Below, in pieces: positions 30,347 to 40,762 of a stretch of DNA of 64,000 nucleotides; within the stretch, counting starts at the first letter, position 1; each line of letters starts with the position of its first letter. The notes under the pieces are model-generated. The model saw only the letters and a list, made by a program, of their open reading frames with translations. It made no database searches and was not told where the DNA came from. The stretch is from Sugiyamaella lignohabitans (taxonomy: Eukaryota; Ascomycota; Dipodascomycetes; Dipodascales; Trichomonascaceae). The translations under genes and the position numbers were made by a program. The stretch spans positions 930,001-994,000 of the forward strand of contig NC_031672.1 of assembly GCF_001640025.1 (NCBI RefSeq). The letters are read 5' to 3'.

Positions 30347-30788
30347 CCACCACCACCACCACCATCATCATATTTTCTCATTCTCATCTCCTCATTGCCA
30401 TCTTCGTATCACGAACATTCAATAGATGTTATTGTATGTACTAATGAGCTCTCTTGTTCACTTCGCCGTGAGGCCTGTGCCTCCGGCGGCTGGGGCTCCG
30501 CCCCAGACCCCGTGGCTGGCTCGCTTCGCTCGTTTCGTCTTCGACGGGGTCTGAAGTTCACTTCTCCGAGAGGGGTTTGCCTCCGGCGGCTGGGGCTCTG
30601 CCCCAGACCCCGTGGCTCGCTTCGCTCGTTGCGCCTTCAACGGATTCAATTCGCGGTTCTGAGGTTCACGAGTTTACGGTAGAGCCTATAAGTGTCGGAT
30701 TTTGCACTTCACCAGATCCGGTTCCGATGTCGACGGAACTCTCAGCAACCCAATCCAACCGGCTAAATCTCGGCAATTGTTGGTGAAA
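30347..30788. other. intergenic spacer with two repeat arms
   Basis: 3' end of the EST1-like gene and upstream part of the carrier gene. It contains two direct repeat arms (30480-30630) and a CACCAC run right after the EST1-like stop. No gene seen. Confidence 0.55.
30480..30630. repeat. GC-rich element, two direct arms with shortened ends
   Basis: Two forward arms (30480-30532, 30580-30630) in the same direction. Both end in GGCTCGCTTCGCTCGTT, a shorter variant of the second hairpin. The intervening sequence has a partial direct copy of the core (GACGGGGTCTGAAG). Confidence 0.85.
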
Positions 30789-32311
30789 ATGTCTGGAAAC
30801 TCCGTTTCTGCTGTGGTAGGTTCTCTATAAAAGCGGCCGGCTCCCGCAGTTGGCACTTCTCTTCCCCCAAACTGCGATCCAGCACTCGTCCCCTGCGTCA
30901 GACCCATTCCCCATGGAAGCTCCGCGAAGCGGAGCACAACGGGGTCTGGGGCAGCGCCCCAGCCGCCGGAGGCACAAGACCACCGTACTAACATCCCAGA
31001 AACCCAACGAGGTAAGACTGCAAGTTCACCACTTTTCAAGTCAAGGGCTAACCAGACCAGACCCTGCTGAGCGCCTCGGTAGCCGGGGTGTCCGCGGCCG
31101 TCGTTGACTCGGTTCTCACGTATCCATTGGAGTATTTAAAGGTGCGCCAGCAGTTGTATATCCCGGCTGCTGGTAGTGGTAAACAGCTGATTATCCCCGA
31201 CTTCACCCGGGTCATGTTCAAGGGTTGTTCGGCCCTGATAGCTGGCAATGCCACCAAATCACTGTTGCGGTTCTCGGTGTATAATTGGGCCACTAAATTC
31301 ATGGCCGACAGTAGCGGCGAGTCCTCGGCTCCACAGATTATCGTTGCTGGAATGTTCACGGGCCTTTGCGAGTCGCTGCTTATAGTCCCTTTTGAGAGTA
31401 AGTGAAGGGGTGCTGCTGCTGCCTCCGGCGGCTGGGGCTGCGCCCCAGACCCCCCGGCTCCTCTCGCTTCGCTCGAGTCGTTGCTTGGGGGTCCCTGGGA
31501 TGACGGGTTTGAGGATGTGATTTGGATGGGTGTCTAACTTTTAGATATTAAAACGACAATGATTGAGCGAAGTGCCCTTCCTTCGAGTGCTGCTACTTCG
31601 GTTTCTTCATCGTCTGCAAGCTCGTTGTTGCCTAAACATTTGGCTCATCACAAACCGGGTCAGATCCCTGAAGTCACGACCTCAGGATCTGGTGCCGGTG
31701 CTGGTGCTGGTGCTGCTTCTGGTTCTGGCTCTGGTGCAACTGGTGAAGCAAAGAAAAGAGTTATTAGACCAAAAGCTTCACCATCTGCTGCTGTGAATCC
31801 TAGACCTTATGCTAATATGCTTTATGAGGTGAATCCGGCTGTTCATGGCTTTTTTGGTAATATTAAAGATATGTATGTGGTAAGAGGGCCACGAGCATTT
31901 GTTCAGGGATTCATGCCTACTATATTTCGCCAGGTGATGAATTCCACTGTGAGATTCACAACTTTCAACTTTCTTAAACAGTTCTTCCATCCTCACGACA
32001 ACGAACCGATGCCAGGGCTTATGGCGTTCGGAATTGGTTGTGTTGCTGGAGCTGTCGAGGTGTTGGCTACTCAGCCTATTGATGTGGTCAAGACTCGAAT
32101 GCAGACTGTTAATGGTATCAAATTGTATGGATCGAGTTTGATGTGCTCTTACAAGATATTTGTTCATGAAGGGCCCAAACATCTGTGGGCAGGTATGTTG
32201 CCACGGTTCGTCAAGGTTACATTCAGTGGTGGTATCGTGTTTGGAGTATATGAGTTTGCCAACAGTTTGGTCATGAGAGCCATGCAGGAAAACCCATTCT
32301 CCTGGGAATAA
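30789..32311 (+). CDS. Mitochondrial carrier (tricarboxylate-carrier-like), with introns
   Basis: Certain exons: 31061-31397 and 31545-32311. The 147-nt intron (GTAAGT; GTCTAAC; TTTTAG) rebuilds the carrier signature PFENIKT across the junction. The first carrier repeat has YPLEYLKVRQ, the second PFENIKT, the third QPIDVVKTRMQ; the protein ends SGGIVFGVYEF. A Gly/Ala/Ser-rich insert of about 60 residues follows the second signature. The 5' end is unsure. One model starts at 30789 (MSGNSVSAV) and splices from 30816 (GTAGGT) to 31061. Another starts at 30913 and uses the 49-nt intron 31012-31060, giving a repeat-coded basic N-terminus. A TATAAAA at about 30826 favours the latter; a perfect TACTAAC at 30986-30992 suggests a further intron variant. 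It resembles Ctp1 and YFR045W. Inner mitochondrial membrane; substrate unproven. Confidence 0.8.
30920..30972. repeat. GC-rich element, reverse arm in the 5' part of the carrier gene
   Basis: Reverse arm whose hairpin is GCTCCGC-GAA-GCGGAGC instead of CTCCTGC-GAA-GCAGGAG; both sides of the stem changed together. It is either intronic or coding, depending on the start of the carrier gene. Confidence 0.9.
31422..31480. repeat. GC-rich element inside a carrier-gene intron
   Basis: Forward arm that fills the middle of the 147-nt intron 31398-31544, leaving donor, branch site and acceptor untouched. Confidence 0.92.
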
Positions 32312-32810
32312 TAGAATTCGATGCTACTCCTGGATGTTGCTTTGTACATAATATTAATATATCGTGATGTTTATGATTTAAGATTTAAACACTATATTCA
32401 GACAAACTATTACTAGATAAGTTTAGACTATAGAGTGTAGACCGGCTTACTGATATTTATATATTTCCTATGGATGAATGATTCTGAAATTATATTGAGC
32501 TTTACTAATAGTGAGTTATCTATCACCTTATTGTTTGTTGTTCATACTTCACTATTTATTCTTTAGTTCATTTATAGGCCATTAATGTTAATATGGTTAT
32601 TATTTATATGAGTCTGTATAATGAACAATTCCTTTGGATGACTGAAAATCTGCTATTGATCCTGTAAATCTTCATGTAATGATAAGCGATGAGTATGCAG
32701 GGTCGGTGCATACTGTCATGCTGCTGCAAGGCTGATTTGTTTACTCCCTTTTCTACTCTCAATAAAGAACAACTGCAATTATTCAGATCGTTTAACCCGC
32801 ACCATCCAAG
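32312..32810. other. AT-rich intergenic spacer
   Basis: About 500 bp between the carrier gene and a small unknown gene on the same strand. AT-rich, no repeat arm, no gene seen. Confidence 0.5.
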
Positions 32811-33332
32811 ATGCCAATGTTTGTACACGACCCCTTCTCTCGTTCTCCTTGTAAATCAGAACGTCCTTATTGCACCACCGAGTACGACGGGTTCTCCTAT
32901 TATTCCTCTCGACCAGTCGAAGAGGAGTATGATTTTATTTCCTTACAAGAGCTTTCATTTCAAAGCCCCGAACCCTTGTCTCTACCGGATATTAGTCCTA
33001 TATTTCAGGCCAAAAGAACCCATTGGTTCAAAGCAGCTCTGTTTAATTTACCATTGTTCAATACACCAACCCGACGTCCTACTTACGTCCAAATAAATCC
33101 ATCTGCCGAAAGCTCTTTAATTTTTTCGAGTTCTTCAAGTAACTCAAACTATAGAACTCCCAACCATCCGAGATCAAGTCAGCCAGTTTCGCATATGGAT
33201 TCAAGCGATGATTCCCTGACTGAATTTCGACATAAACTTCTCTACTGGTGCCGATTTTTCAAACATGCACTTCGTCAAGCTCAATATAAACTTTTCCACC
33301 CCATCAATGAATCAAGAACACACACTCAGTAA
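32811..33332 (+). CDS. hypothetical protein, 173 aa
   Basis: Open from ATG 32811 to the stop at 33332, with an A at -3 of the start. The N-terminal half is Ser/Pro/Tyr-rich with acidic patches (RPVEEEYDFISLQEL). Residues about 100-130 are a Ser/Asn-rich run. The C-terminus is basic and aromatic (LLYWCRFFKHALRQAQYKLF), which could be an amphipathic or membrane-touching helix. No signal peptide, no known domain recognised. Length and codon use look gene-like, and no better frame overlaps, but a chance open frame is possible. Confidence 0.45.
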   Translation: MPMFVHDPFSRSPCKSERPYCTTEYDGFSYYSSRPVEEEYDFISLQELSFQSPEPLSLPDISPIFQAKRTHWFKAALFNLPLFNTPTRRPTYVQINPSAESSLIFSSSSSNSNYRTPNHPRSSQPVSHMDSSDDSLTEFRHKLLYWCRFFKHALRQAQYKLFHPINESRTHTQ

Positions 33333-33548
33333 ATAACTACCTGTTAGAACACCCGCTAATTCAACTACGAAGCGTTTCCAGCCCAATATAAATGGCCTAA
33401 TAAAATTATTTTTCTCGAGCAGGTTGGTGCTGGACTCAATTCTGGACCCAACACAGACCCAAACACGGACCTCCAACCCCTCTAACAACTCCAAATTCAC
33501 CAACCAACCCTCCCCAATCCCTCTGGAGCCTCTGGAACCCCCCAGGCC

Positions 33549-33600
33549 GCTTGCGAAGCAAGCACAACGGGGTCTGGGGCAGCGCCCCAGCCGCCGGAGG
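33549..33600. repeat. GC-rich element, reverse arm with GCTTGC/GCAAGC hairpin
   Basis: Reverse arm in which the second hairpin is GCTTGC-GAA-GCAAGC, a third stem sequence that keeps perfect pairing and the GAA loop. Confidence 0.9.
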
Positions 33601-33769
33601 CAATCCGCCGGGCCACTGGCATATCCAAATCAGAGATCGTCCGAGGTGCATGCATTATCGAGGAGATAAGGGCAGGGGTGTATGTGCAAAAAAAATTGTG
33701 GAAAAGAAAAAAAAAAGTCAGCCGTGCGGTGATAATAGTAGAAGCAGTGATCGTGGAGAGAGAGAGATA

Positions 33770-33775
33770 TGACTC
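33770..33775 (+). promoter_or_regulatory. TGACTC site (Bas1/Gcn4 type) upstream of ADE5,7
   Basis: TGACTC lies 112 bp before the ATG. Yeast ADE genes are induced by Bas1-Pho2 through this hexamer. A single 6-mer match is weak evidence alone, but position and gene fit. Confidence 0.4.
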
Positions 33776-33886
33776 GATCCGAATCAAGTCTGTAAGACCC
33801 CCCCCCGTTCAGTTTATTTCTTGAGATCCAAGGAATCAGCACTTGTGTGTACATCAGTGGCCTTGTTACGTCTTTGACAGTGAACC

Positions 33887-36256
33887 ATGGCTTCTTTGAA
33901 TATTCTTCTCATCGGTAATGGTGGCAGAGAACATGCTCTGGCATGGAAACTCAACCAATCCAAGCTTGTCAACAAGATCTATGTTGCTCCAGGAAATGGT
34001 GGTACTGGTAATGGCCAGCTTTCTAAGGTCGAGAACATTGCCATTGGATCGAGTAAACAGGATTTCGAGAAGCTGGTTGAGTTTGCTGTGAAGAATGACG
34101 TGAACCTCGTGGTTCCTGGTCCTGAACAGCCTTTGGTTGAAGGTATTGAGGGTTACTTCCGTAAAGTGGGTATTCCTGTATTTGGTCCTTCTGAAAAGGC
34201 TGCTCGTATGGAAGGTTCTAAGACGTTCTCCAAGGATTTTATGGCTAAACACAAGATTCCTACTGCTGAGTTCGAGAATTTCACTGATTTCGACAAAGCC
34301 AAGGCATATGTTGAGTCTGTTAACCACAATGTCGTTATCAAGGCTTCAGGTCTTGCTGCTGGTAAGGGTGTTCTTATGCCCACTACAAAAGAAGAGGCTT
34401 ATAAGGCTCTTGAACAAGTCATGAAGGACAAGGAATTTGGCGATGCTGGTGATGAAGTTGTTGTTGAGGAATGTCTGGAAGGAGACGAGTTGTCCATTTT
34501 GGCATTCAGTGATGGATATACAGTTATTGATTTACCAGCTGCTCAAGATCACAAGCGAATTGGTGAGGCCGATACTGGTTTAAACACTGGAGGTATGGGT
34601 GCTTACTCGCCCACTCCAATTGCTACTCCAGAGCTTATTGACGAGATCAGAGAGACCATTCTTAAACCTACCGTCACCGGCATGAGAAGAGATGGCATCC
34701 CATTTGTGGGTATGTTGTTCACTGGTATCATGCTTACCAAGACAGGACCCAAGGTTCTTGAGTATAATGTTCGATTCGGTGATCCAGAGACTCAAACTGT
34801 GTTACCATTACTTTCTGAAGATACTGATTTGGCAGAGGTATTCCTTGCCTGTGCTGAACACCGACTTGACTCGGTCACTTTAAAGGTTAATCCTGGATTT
34901 GCCACTACTGTTGTTCTTTCTGCTGGTGGATATCCATCTAGCTATGAAAAGGGTGATGAAATCACTGTTGGCGAGGTTGCGAAAGATACTTTTGTTTTCC
35001 ATGCTGGTACTTCTACCAAGGATGGTAAGATTGTTACTTCTGGAGGAAGAGTAATTGCCTCGTCTGCTGTTGCTCCTACCTTGAAAGAAGCTGTACAAAA
35101 GGCTTATGAAGGTGTTGAAAAGATCCAATTTAAGAACAGATACTTCCGTCGTGATATTGCTCATCGTGCTTTCCGCGATGCCAGCAAATCTTCTGCTGCT
35201 AATTCTACCAGTATCACTTATGAACAAGCTGGTGTGTCTGTTGACCAAGGAAACAAGTTTGTTGAAGAGATCAAAGCCAAGGTGAAGTCTACTCGTCGTC
35301 CTGGTGCTGATGCTGATATTGGTGGATTCGGCGGTTTATTCGACCTTAAGGCCACTGGGTTCCGTGACCCTCTATTGGTAGGAGCCACTGATGGTGTTGG
35401 TACCAAGCTCAAAATCGCTCAAACCTTGGGTATCCACGATACCGTTGGTATTGATCTTGTCGGTATGAACGTCAATGATTTGGTTGTTCAAGGAGCCGAA
35501 CCTTTGATCTTCTTGGACTACTTTGCCAGTGGAAAGCTCAACATTGAGACTGCTGCTGCTTTTGTCAGTGGTGTTGCCGAGGGATGTATTCAAGCCGGTT
35601 GTGCTCTTGTTGGTGGTGAGACTGCCGAGATGCCTGGTCTTTACCACGGAGACGATTATGACGTTAACGGTACTTCTATCGGTGCTGTTGAGCGTGATGC
35701 TATTCTTCCCCGTTTGGATGACCTCGCTGTTGGTGATGTTGTTCTTGGTATCGCTTCTCACGGTCCTCACTCGAATGGATTCTCGCTTATCAGAAAGATT
35801 CTCGAGGTTTCCAAACTCCAGTACACCGACAAGGCTCCTTGGGACCCCTCTACCACTGTCGGCAAGAGTTTGTTGACCCCCACCCGCATCTACGTTAAAT
35901 CTCTACTACCCATCATCAAGCAAAAGAAGATCATTGCTTTGGCTCACATCACTGGTGGTGGTCTCGTTGAGAACGTGCCCCGAGTTCTCCCTAAACACTT
36001 GAATGCCGAGATCGATGGTTCTTCTTGGGAAATTCCTGCTGTCTTCCAATGGCTTGGAAAGGCTGGTAACGTTCCTGTCTCGGACATCTCCAAGACCCTG
36101 AACATGGGTATTGGTATGGTCGTCATTGTCAAAAAGGAAGACGCCGCTTCTGTGCTTAGCCAGCTTAACGAGGCCGGTGAGAAGGCCTATAGCATCGGTT
36201 CCATCGTCTCTGGTGAACAAAAGTGTGTTCTCAAGAATACCTCCAACTGGTACTAA
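33887..36256 (+). CDS. ADE5,7: Bifunctional GAR synthetase / AIR synthetase
   Basis: 789 residues, the usual length of the fused yeast enzyme. Residues 1-430 are phosphoribosylamine-glycine ligase: N-terminal LLIGNGGREHALAWKL, the ATP-grasp region with VVIKASGLAAGKGV, and the NVRFGDPETQ active-site segment. Residues about 440-789 are phosphoribosylformylglycinamidine cyclo-ligase: DIGGFGGLFDL, ATDGVGTKLKIA, VGMNVNDLVVQGAEPLIFLDYF, LVGGETAEMPG, HITGGGLVENVPR. It catalyses steps two and five of purine synthesis in the cytosol. The ATG is in a strong context (ACCATGG). A single repeat arm lies in the 3' flank. Confidence 0.97.
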   Translation: MASLNILLIGNGGREHALAWKLNQSKLVNKIYVAPGNGGTGNGQLSKVENIAIGSSKQDFEKLVEFAVKNDVNLVVPGPEQPLVEGIEGYFRKVGIPVFGPSEKAARMEGSKTFSKDFMAKHKIPTAEFENFTDFDKAKAYVESVNHNVVIKASGLAAGKGVLMPTTKEEAYKALEQVMKDKEFGDAGDEVVVEECLEGDELSILAFSDGYTVIDLPAAQDHKRIGEADTGLNTGGMGAYSPTPIATPELIDEIRETILKPTVTGMRRDGIPFVGMLFTGIMLTKTGPKVLEYNVRFGDPETQTVLPLLSEDTDLAEVFLACAEHRLDSVTLKVNPGFATTVVLSAGGYPSSYEKGDEITVGEVAKDTFVFHAGTSTKDGKIVTSGGRVIASSAVAPTLKEAVQKAYEGVEKIQFKNRYFRRDIAHRAFRDASKSSAANSTSITYEQAGVSVDQGNKFVEEIKAKVKSTRRPGADADIGGFGGLFDLKATGFRDPLLVGATDGVGTKLKIAQTLGIHDTVGIDLVGMNVNDLVVQGAEPLIFLDYFASGKLNIETAAAFVSGVAEGCIQAGCALVGGETAEMPGLYHGDDYDVNGTSIGAVERDAILPRLDDLAVGDVVLGIASHGPHSNGFSLIRKILEVSKLQYTDKAPWDPSTTVGKSLLTPTRIYVKSLLPIIKQKKIIALAHITGGGLVENVPRVLPKHLNAEIDGSSWEIPAVFQWLGKAGNVPVSDISKTLNMGIGMVVIVKKEDAASVLSQLNEAGEKAYSIGSIVSGEQKCVLKNTSNWY

Positions 36257-37189
36257 ACCCGCAATATATGGTACATTATTTTATTAATAAACTACTCTAG
36301 ACTCTGTGGGAACCTGCTCGCCTCCGGCGGCTGGGGCTGCGCCCCAGACCCCACTGCTCCTCTCGCTTCGCTCGAGTCGTTTTGTCTACCGGTTGCTAGC
36401 TTTATTTTATCCTATAAGGAGTGTTAAATGCTGAAAACAAGGAACTGAATGAGCTGCTATCATTTGACGACCATTTGAAAGGGATATTCTCTTGAAACGA
36501 ACCGGCAAGTCAGGCTGTACAGGATATAGTTACTCGAACTGCTGAACCGTAACTGAACAGACCACTGTCCCTTGCTATTAATAGCATATGCCAAATTCTT
36601 TCCACGGAACCTGAGATAATGAAGACTGACGACCACCCATCCTGATTGCCTCAAAAATGGTATAATATTTAGCTATTCACATGGAAAACGGCGTTTCAAA
36701 TTGATGCTGAAATTCGGACCAGCTTAATAATGAGACACTTCACATACATGTCAAGGTAGTTGTGAAGAAATTCACTGATTTGACGCAATTCCTAAGCCAT
36801 CCATTGGTGGAAAATTTTTGTACTCTCCAAATTACTTATTCTTCATTTCCGGAGAAAAGACATTTTCACCTTTCAGTCAATTGGACGTTTTTAGAAATTT
36901 TTTTTCAGCACGAAGTCAAAGTATACCATACTACTTTCAATTTATTATCAATTGTTTCAAGGGTGCATCGCTCATACATTTAGAATGACAGTCATTTATT
37001 GTCTATGGATGAATGGAGTTGAACTACGGAAGATAATGATATAACTAGGAAATAGTCAAGTCTTTAAAAATCGTGCTTCTAAATGGGATATGAAGATGTA
37101 GATTGTTTATTTAAAAAAATTGAGGTACTTAAAGAAAGAAAAACTAGAGAAAAAAAACCTAGATAGGAACGGTTGCTCACTCAGAACGT
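36257..37189. other. convergent spacer between ADE5,7 and the secreted-protein gene
   Basis: 0.9 kb, AT-rich. One repeat arm lies 65 bp after the ADE5,7 stop (36321-36379). No gene supported. Confidence 0.55.
36321..36379. repeat. GC-rich element, single arm after ADE5,7
   Basis: Forward arm with core loop TGC and intact hairpins. Confidence 0.9.
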
Positions 37190-38017
37190 TTATTGCTGGG
37201 AACCGCCTGATTGGGTGTTGCCGGAAGCTGGAGCTGGTGCATTTTCAGAGGTACCGGTAAGAGCGTCGATGGGAGTGCCAACAAGGTGAGCAAGAGTGTC
37301 CCAAGTACCGTGACTGAGAGTCTGGAAAATTGGGCCATTCAAAAAGTTGGAGACATCTTCAGAAAGACCTCCGGTAATGGGAGCAAGTGCTGGACCAGCA
37401 GCTCCTGTAATCGAGTCGGCCATATGGTCAACAGCATCGAGTCCTTTGTAAACGCTTCCGGCGGCACTATTACTTTGCAACAAACCGTTGATGTTGTTAG
37501 CAAGGGGAGCAGCCATTTGAGCACCTTCGGAGTTTCCAAACATGCCAGTTTGGTCTGTTCGCAAACCGTCGTCCGATGGAGACGCTTGGTTTTGAGAAGG
37601 AGTGGCATTTTGGCGTGCCTGGAGAGTAGCAGAGCCAGGGCTCTTGTAAGTAGAGACATAGCTATTGAGAGTTTGAACAGCACTATCAAGTTGAGAAGGA
37701 ACAGCAGAAGGGCCCTTAGCCTGCTTAATTGCGTTGACACTATTGGTGACCGATGAAAGATAGCTTTGCAAGTTTTGAGTTTGGTCCTGGCTCGATTGCT
37801 TGGAAAGAGCGATGACTCCATTAATTCCACTAGTCAACACAGCCGAAAGAGCTGAGATGTCGGCTGGAGAAGCACTTTGAAGGCCACTGATCAACTGGTC
37901 ATTGGATAGTTGGCCAGAAGGAGCTGGGGCTGCAGGAGTAGACTGAGCTACAGGAGCAGCTTGAGAGAAGGTGGCCAAGACGATGGCGGCAGTCAAAACG
38001 ATGAACTTGGAGTACAT
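37190..38017 (-). CDS. secreted Ala/Ser/Gln-rich protein, unknown function
   Basis: 275 residues. A clear signal peptide (MYSKFIVLTAAIVLATFSQA, cleavage probably before APV) is followed by a Pro/Ala spacer. A helical region (about 40-105) rich in Ser, Asn and Gln comes next, then a linker containing LQARQNATPS, whose AR pair may be a Kex2-like site. A C-terminal half (about 165-255) reads like several amphipathic helices (NNINGLLQSNSAAGSVYKGLDAVDHMADSITGAAG). It ends in a Gly/Ser/Gln tail. No cysteine-rich pattern or GPI signal is seen. No family recognised; a cell-wall or extracellular role is suggested only by the signal peptide. Confidence 0.8.
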   Translation of the reverse strand: MYSKFIVLTAAIVLATFSQAAPVAQSTPAAPAPSGQLSNDQLISGLQSASPADISALSAVLTSGINGVIALSKQSSQDQTQNLQSYLSSVTNSVNAIKQAKGPSAVPSQLDSAVQTLNSYVSTYKSPGSATLQARQNATPSQNQASPSDDGLRTDQTGMFGNSEGAQMAAPLANNINGLLQSNSAAGSVYKGLDAVDHMADSITGAAGPALAPITGGLSEDVSNFLNGPIFQTLSHGTWDTLAHLVGTPIDALTGTSENAPAPASGNTQSGGSQQ

Positions 38018-39151
38018 TTTTGCAAGTGGTGACTGTTATTCTTAAAGAAAAGATTAGCTGAGTTGCTGGTAGAAATGATTGAATCTGAGAGACTAGAAAG
38101 AGATAGAGAGATGAGTGATGAGAAGAAGTAGATTATCTTGGACAAACGTCTCTTTATGTACTTATGAATTCTCTATATCACTAGCTTAGATGTCCTGTTT
38201 CAAGAATTGGCCTTGATATGGCCTGATCACTGGCCTCTCCGATGTTCATGAGACAATTACAGTGAACATTGAGTCTGGACTGTACTTCACAGTCAATAGT
38301 TGTTGATGATGATGAATAATTCATTTTCTTCTGGACAAGTGCGCCTGTATCAAGAGTAAATGTTAATCACTTGGCAGCGATATATTCGCTTGGCATGCGA
38401 TGCTAGAATTAACATAACTGTGTATTTGGGAGAGGAGTACCTGCTTTTATGGGCTACTTGCGCAGCAAGCTGAGACATTTTCATGTATCTGCCGCTACAC
38501 TCAACATTGTAGTTTAATTTATAGTATACGTCAATACCCATATTTCTTGGCCCTGTAAAGGAGTTTCAGAAGATCCACAAAACAACGACGAGTCCAGGGT
38601 CTGGACCACAAATACGAGCTGGACCCTGTCGAGCCCACCACCTGAGCACCACGTTAAAGGACGCGATTTCTATTGGTGGCCTGCCTCCGGCGGCTGGGGC
38701 TCTGCCCCAGACCCCGTGGCTCCTCTCGCTCCGCTCGAGTCGTTTGCGTCGAGGGTCCCAGCCATCTCCTGCGAAGCAGGAGCTACGGGGTCTGGGGCAG
38801 CGCCCCAGCCGCCGGAGGCACATCAGACAGTTCATATTTATAAAGCATGTTAGAGTATACACTAGCGACGAGCCAAAAAAAACACAGGTTCCTGGTCAGG
38901 AACATGCGAAAAAAAACCCGTCGAAAGCTCGTGTGATGTGGTGAAGCTATTAGGTGGAGGAGGTGGATTTAAGGGTAGAGGACGTCAATAAATAGCTCAT
39001 ACGTAACAACAGAAACAGACAGCAGCGGGTACACGCAGAAACGGAACAGGTGAAAGCAAAGAATAAACGGCAAACAATCAAAAAGCAAAGGTAGAATACT
39101 AGTAAAACAGAACATAAATCGTATCACATGGGGAACGTTAGCATGCTGTGT
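38018..39151. other. promoter of secreted-protein gene and DHH1 3' flank
   Basis: 1.1 kb. Contains the 5' region of the secreted-protein gene, a complete repeat unit (38684-38818) and an A-rich stretch before the DHH1 stop. No gene seen. Confidence 0.55.
38684..38818. repeat. GC-rich inverted-repeat element, complete (135 bp)
   Basis: Forward arm 38684-38742, spacer with GAGGGTCCCAGCCAT, reverse arm 38766-38818; ends TGCCTCC and GGAGGCA. Confidence 0.92.
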
Positions 39152-40762
39152 TTACTGGGGGAGAGCTGGAGGGGGTTGGGCATAAAACTGGCCGTTGGGT
39201 GGCACAGGTGGCTGTTGAGGGAATCCCTGAGGTGGATAGCCAGGTTGTGGGGGGTATCCTTGAGGAAATTGAGGATATCCTTGTGGAGGAACTCCTTGAG
39301 GAGGTTGCGGTTGACCAGAGAAGGCCTGGCTAGGGTGCTGGTTTTGGGTGGGAATCTGGTTTGGGTTTTGATTCTGATTTTGTTGTAGATGTTGTTGACC
39401 CTGTTGTTGCTGGTGGTGATGGTGTTGGTTGTGATGCTGGGGTCTTGGTTGGAAGTTCAAGTCAGTTTGTTGTTGGTACTTTTCGTGGCTACGTTGGTTG
39501 GATTTGGGCAACTCTTTCAGAGGGAAAGGCTTGGGAATAGCGTCAGTGTTTTGGGCAACATACAAAGACCTGTCGATATGCGAAGGAATGGGCTTGATTT
39601 CAGTACCCAACTCCTGTTCTATTTGGTACAAGTTGAAACGGTCGTTCCAGTTGATAAGGTTGATGGCCAGACCCAAGTGACCGAATCTACCAGATCTACC
39701 GATTCTATGCAGATATGTTTCGGCGTTTTTGGGGAAGTCAAAGTTGATAACCACGTTGACAGCTTGAATATCGATACCACGAGTAAGCAAATCTGAGCAC
39801 ACCAGGTTACGACAGGTTCCGTTACGGAACTCGTGGAAAACTCGGTTACGGTGGGCTTGGATCATCTTTGCGTGACTGTAGTAGCATGAATAGCCGAGCT
39901 CAGTGATTTTTCTAGCCAATAATTCAACACGGTTCGTCGAGTTACAGAAAATAATCGATTGGTTAATAGACAGTTTGGAAAATAGCGTGTTCAAACAGTG
40001 TAGTTTCTGCTTCTCCTCAACAAACGCGTAATATTGGGTAATACCTCTCAAAGTGAGCTCGTCCATTAAATTAATTTCATATGGCTTGTTAAGATGTTTA
40101 TCCATAAAACTCTTGACGAGCAATGGGAAAGTGGCTGAAAATAATAGGATCTGTCTGTCAGGAGGGAAATGGGCCAACAATTGTTCGATAATAGGAGTGA
40201 AATCCGGTGATAGCAGCTTATCGGCTTCGTCCATGATAAACATAGGACATTCCGAGAAATCCACAACGTTCTTACCAGCCAAATCAAGAACTCTACCAGG
40301 AGTACCCACTAATACATGAACACTCTCATTCAAACGAATAATATCGTCCTTTAGAGTGGTACCACCGGTAGTGACCATGACATTAATACCTAAGTGCTTG
40401 CCCAAAGTACGACATACTTGGGATGTTTGCAATGCTAATTCTCTTGTTGGCACTAGAATCAAAGCCTGGATCTTGCCTAGTTTAGGGTTGACTTGTTGTA
40501 ACGCTGGAATGGTGAAAGCAGCAGTCTTACCAGTACCATTCTTGGCTCTAGCAAGAATGTCTCTGCCTGCCAGGGCAATGGGAATGGCTTCTTCTTGAAT
40601 AGGTGAGGGTTTTTCAAAGCCGGCTTCAAAAATGCCCATTAGAAGCTCTCTCTTGAGATAGAAGTCTTCAAAGCCGTTACCTTTTGTAGCGGTCACGTCT
40701 TCAGTCTGAGGACGGTGGTCCTTTTCAGGAATATTTAATTGAGATTTCCAAGCGTCGGACAT
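39152..40762 (-). CDS. DHH1: DEAD-box RNA helicase Dhh1 (DDX6 family)
   Basis: 536 residues. Helicase core from about 30 to 410: Q motif [14 protein letters not shown], Walker [31 protein letters not shown] in MDEADKL, SAT in LFSATFP, and [10 protein letters not shown] near the end. The sequence is that of Dhh1 ([24 protein letters not shown]). The C-terminal 105 residues are Gln/Pro/His-rich and probably disordered. The protein represses translation and activates decapping in P-bodies. In S. cerevisiae it lies next to STE7, as here, but there in the same direction. Confidence 0.96.
   Translation of the reverse strand: MSDAWKSQLNIPEKDHRPQTEDVTATKGNGFEDFYLKRELLMGIFEAGFEKPSPIQEEAIPIALAGRDILARAKNGTGKTAAFTIPALQQVNPKLGKIQALILVPTRELALQTSQVCRTLGKHLGINVMVTTGGTTLKDDIIRLNESVHVLVGTPGRVLDLAGKNVVDFSECPMFIMDEADKLLSPDFTPIIEQLLAHFPPDRQILLFSATFPLLVKSFMDKHLNKPYEINLMDELTLRGITQYYAFVEEKQKLHCLNTLFSKLSINQSIIFCNSTNRVELLARKITELGYSCYYSHAKMIQAHRNRVFHEFRNGTCRNLVCSDLLTRGIDIQAVNVVINFDFPKNAETYLHRIGRSGRFGHLGLAINLINWNDRFNLYQIEQELGTEIKPIPSHIDRSLYVAQNTDAIPKPFPLKELPKSNQRSHEKYQQQTDLNFQPRPQHHNQHHHHQQQQGQQHLQQNQNQNPNQIPTQNQHPSQAFSGQPQPPQGVPPQGYPQFPQGYPPQPGYPPQGFPQQPPVPPNGQFYAQPPPALPQ

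Larger units (their letters stand above)
33333..33886. other. upstream region of ADE5,7 with one repeat arm
   Basis: 550 bp. One reverse repeat arm (33549-33600), poly-A and GA runs near 33690-33770, a run of nine C at about 33797-33806, and a TGACTC site. Confidence 0.5.
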
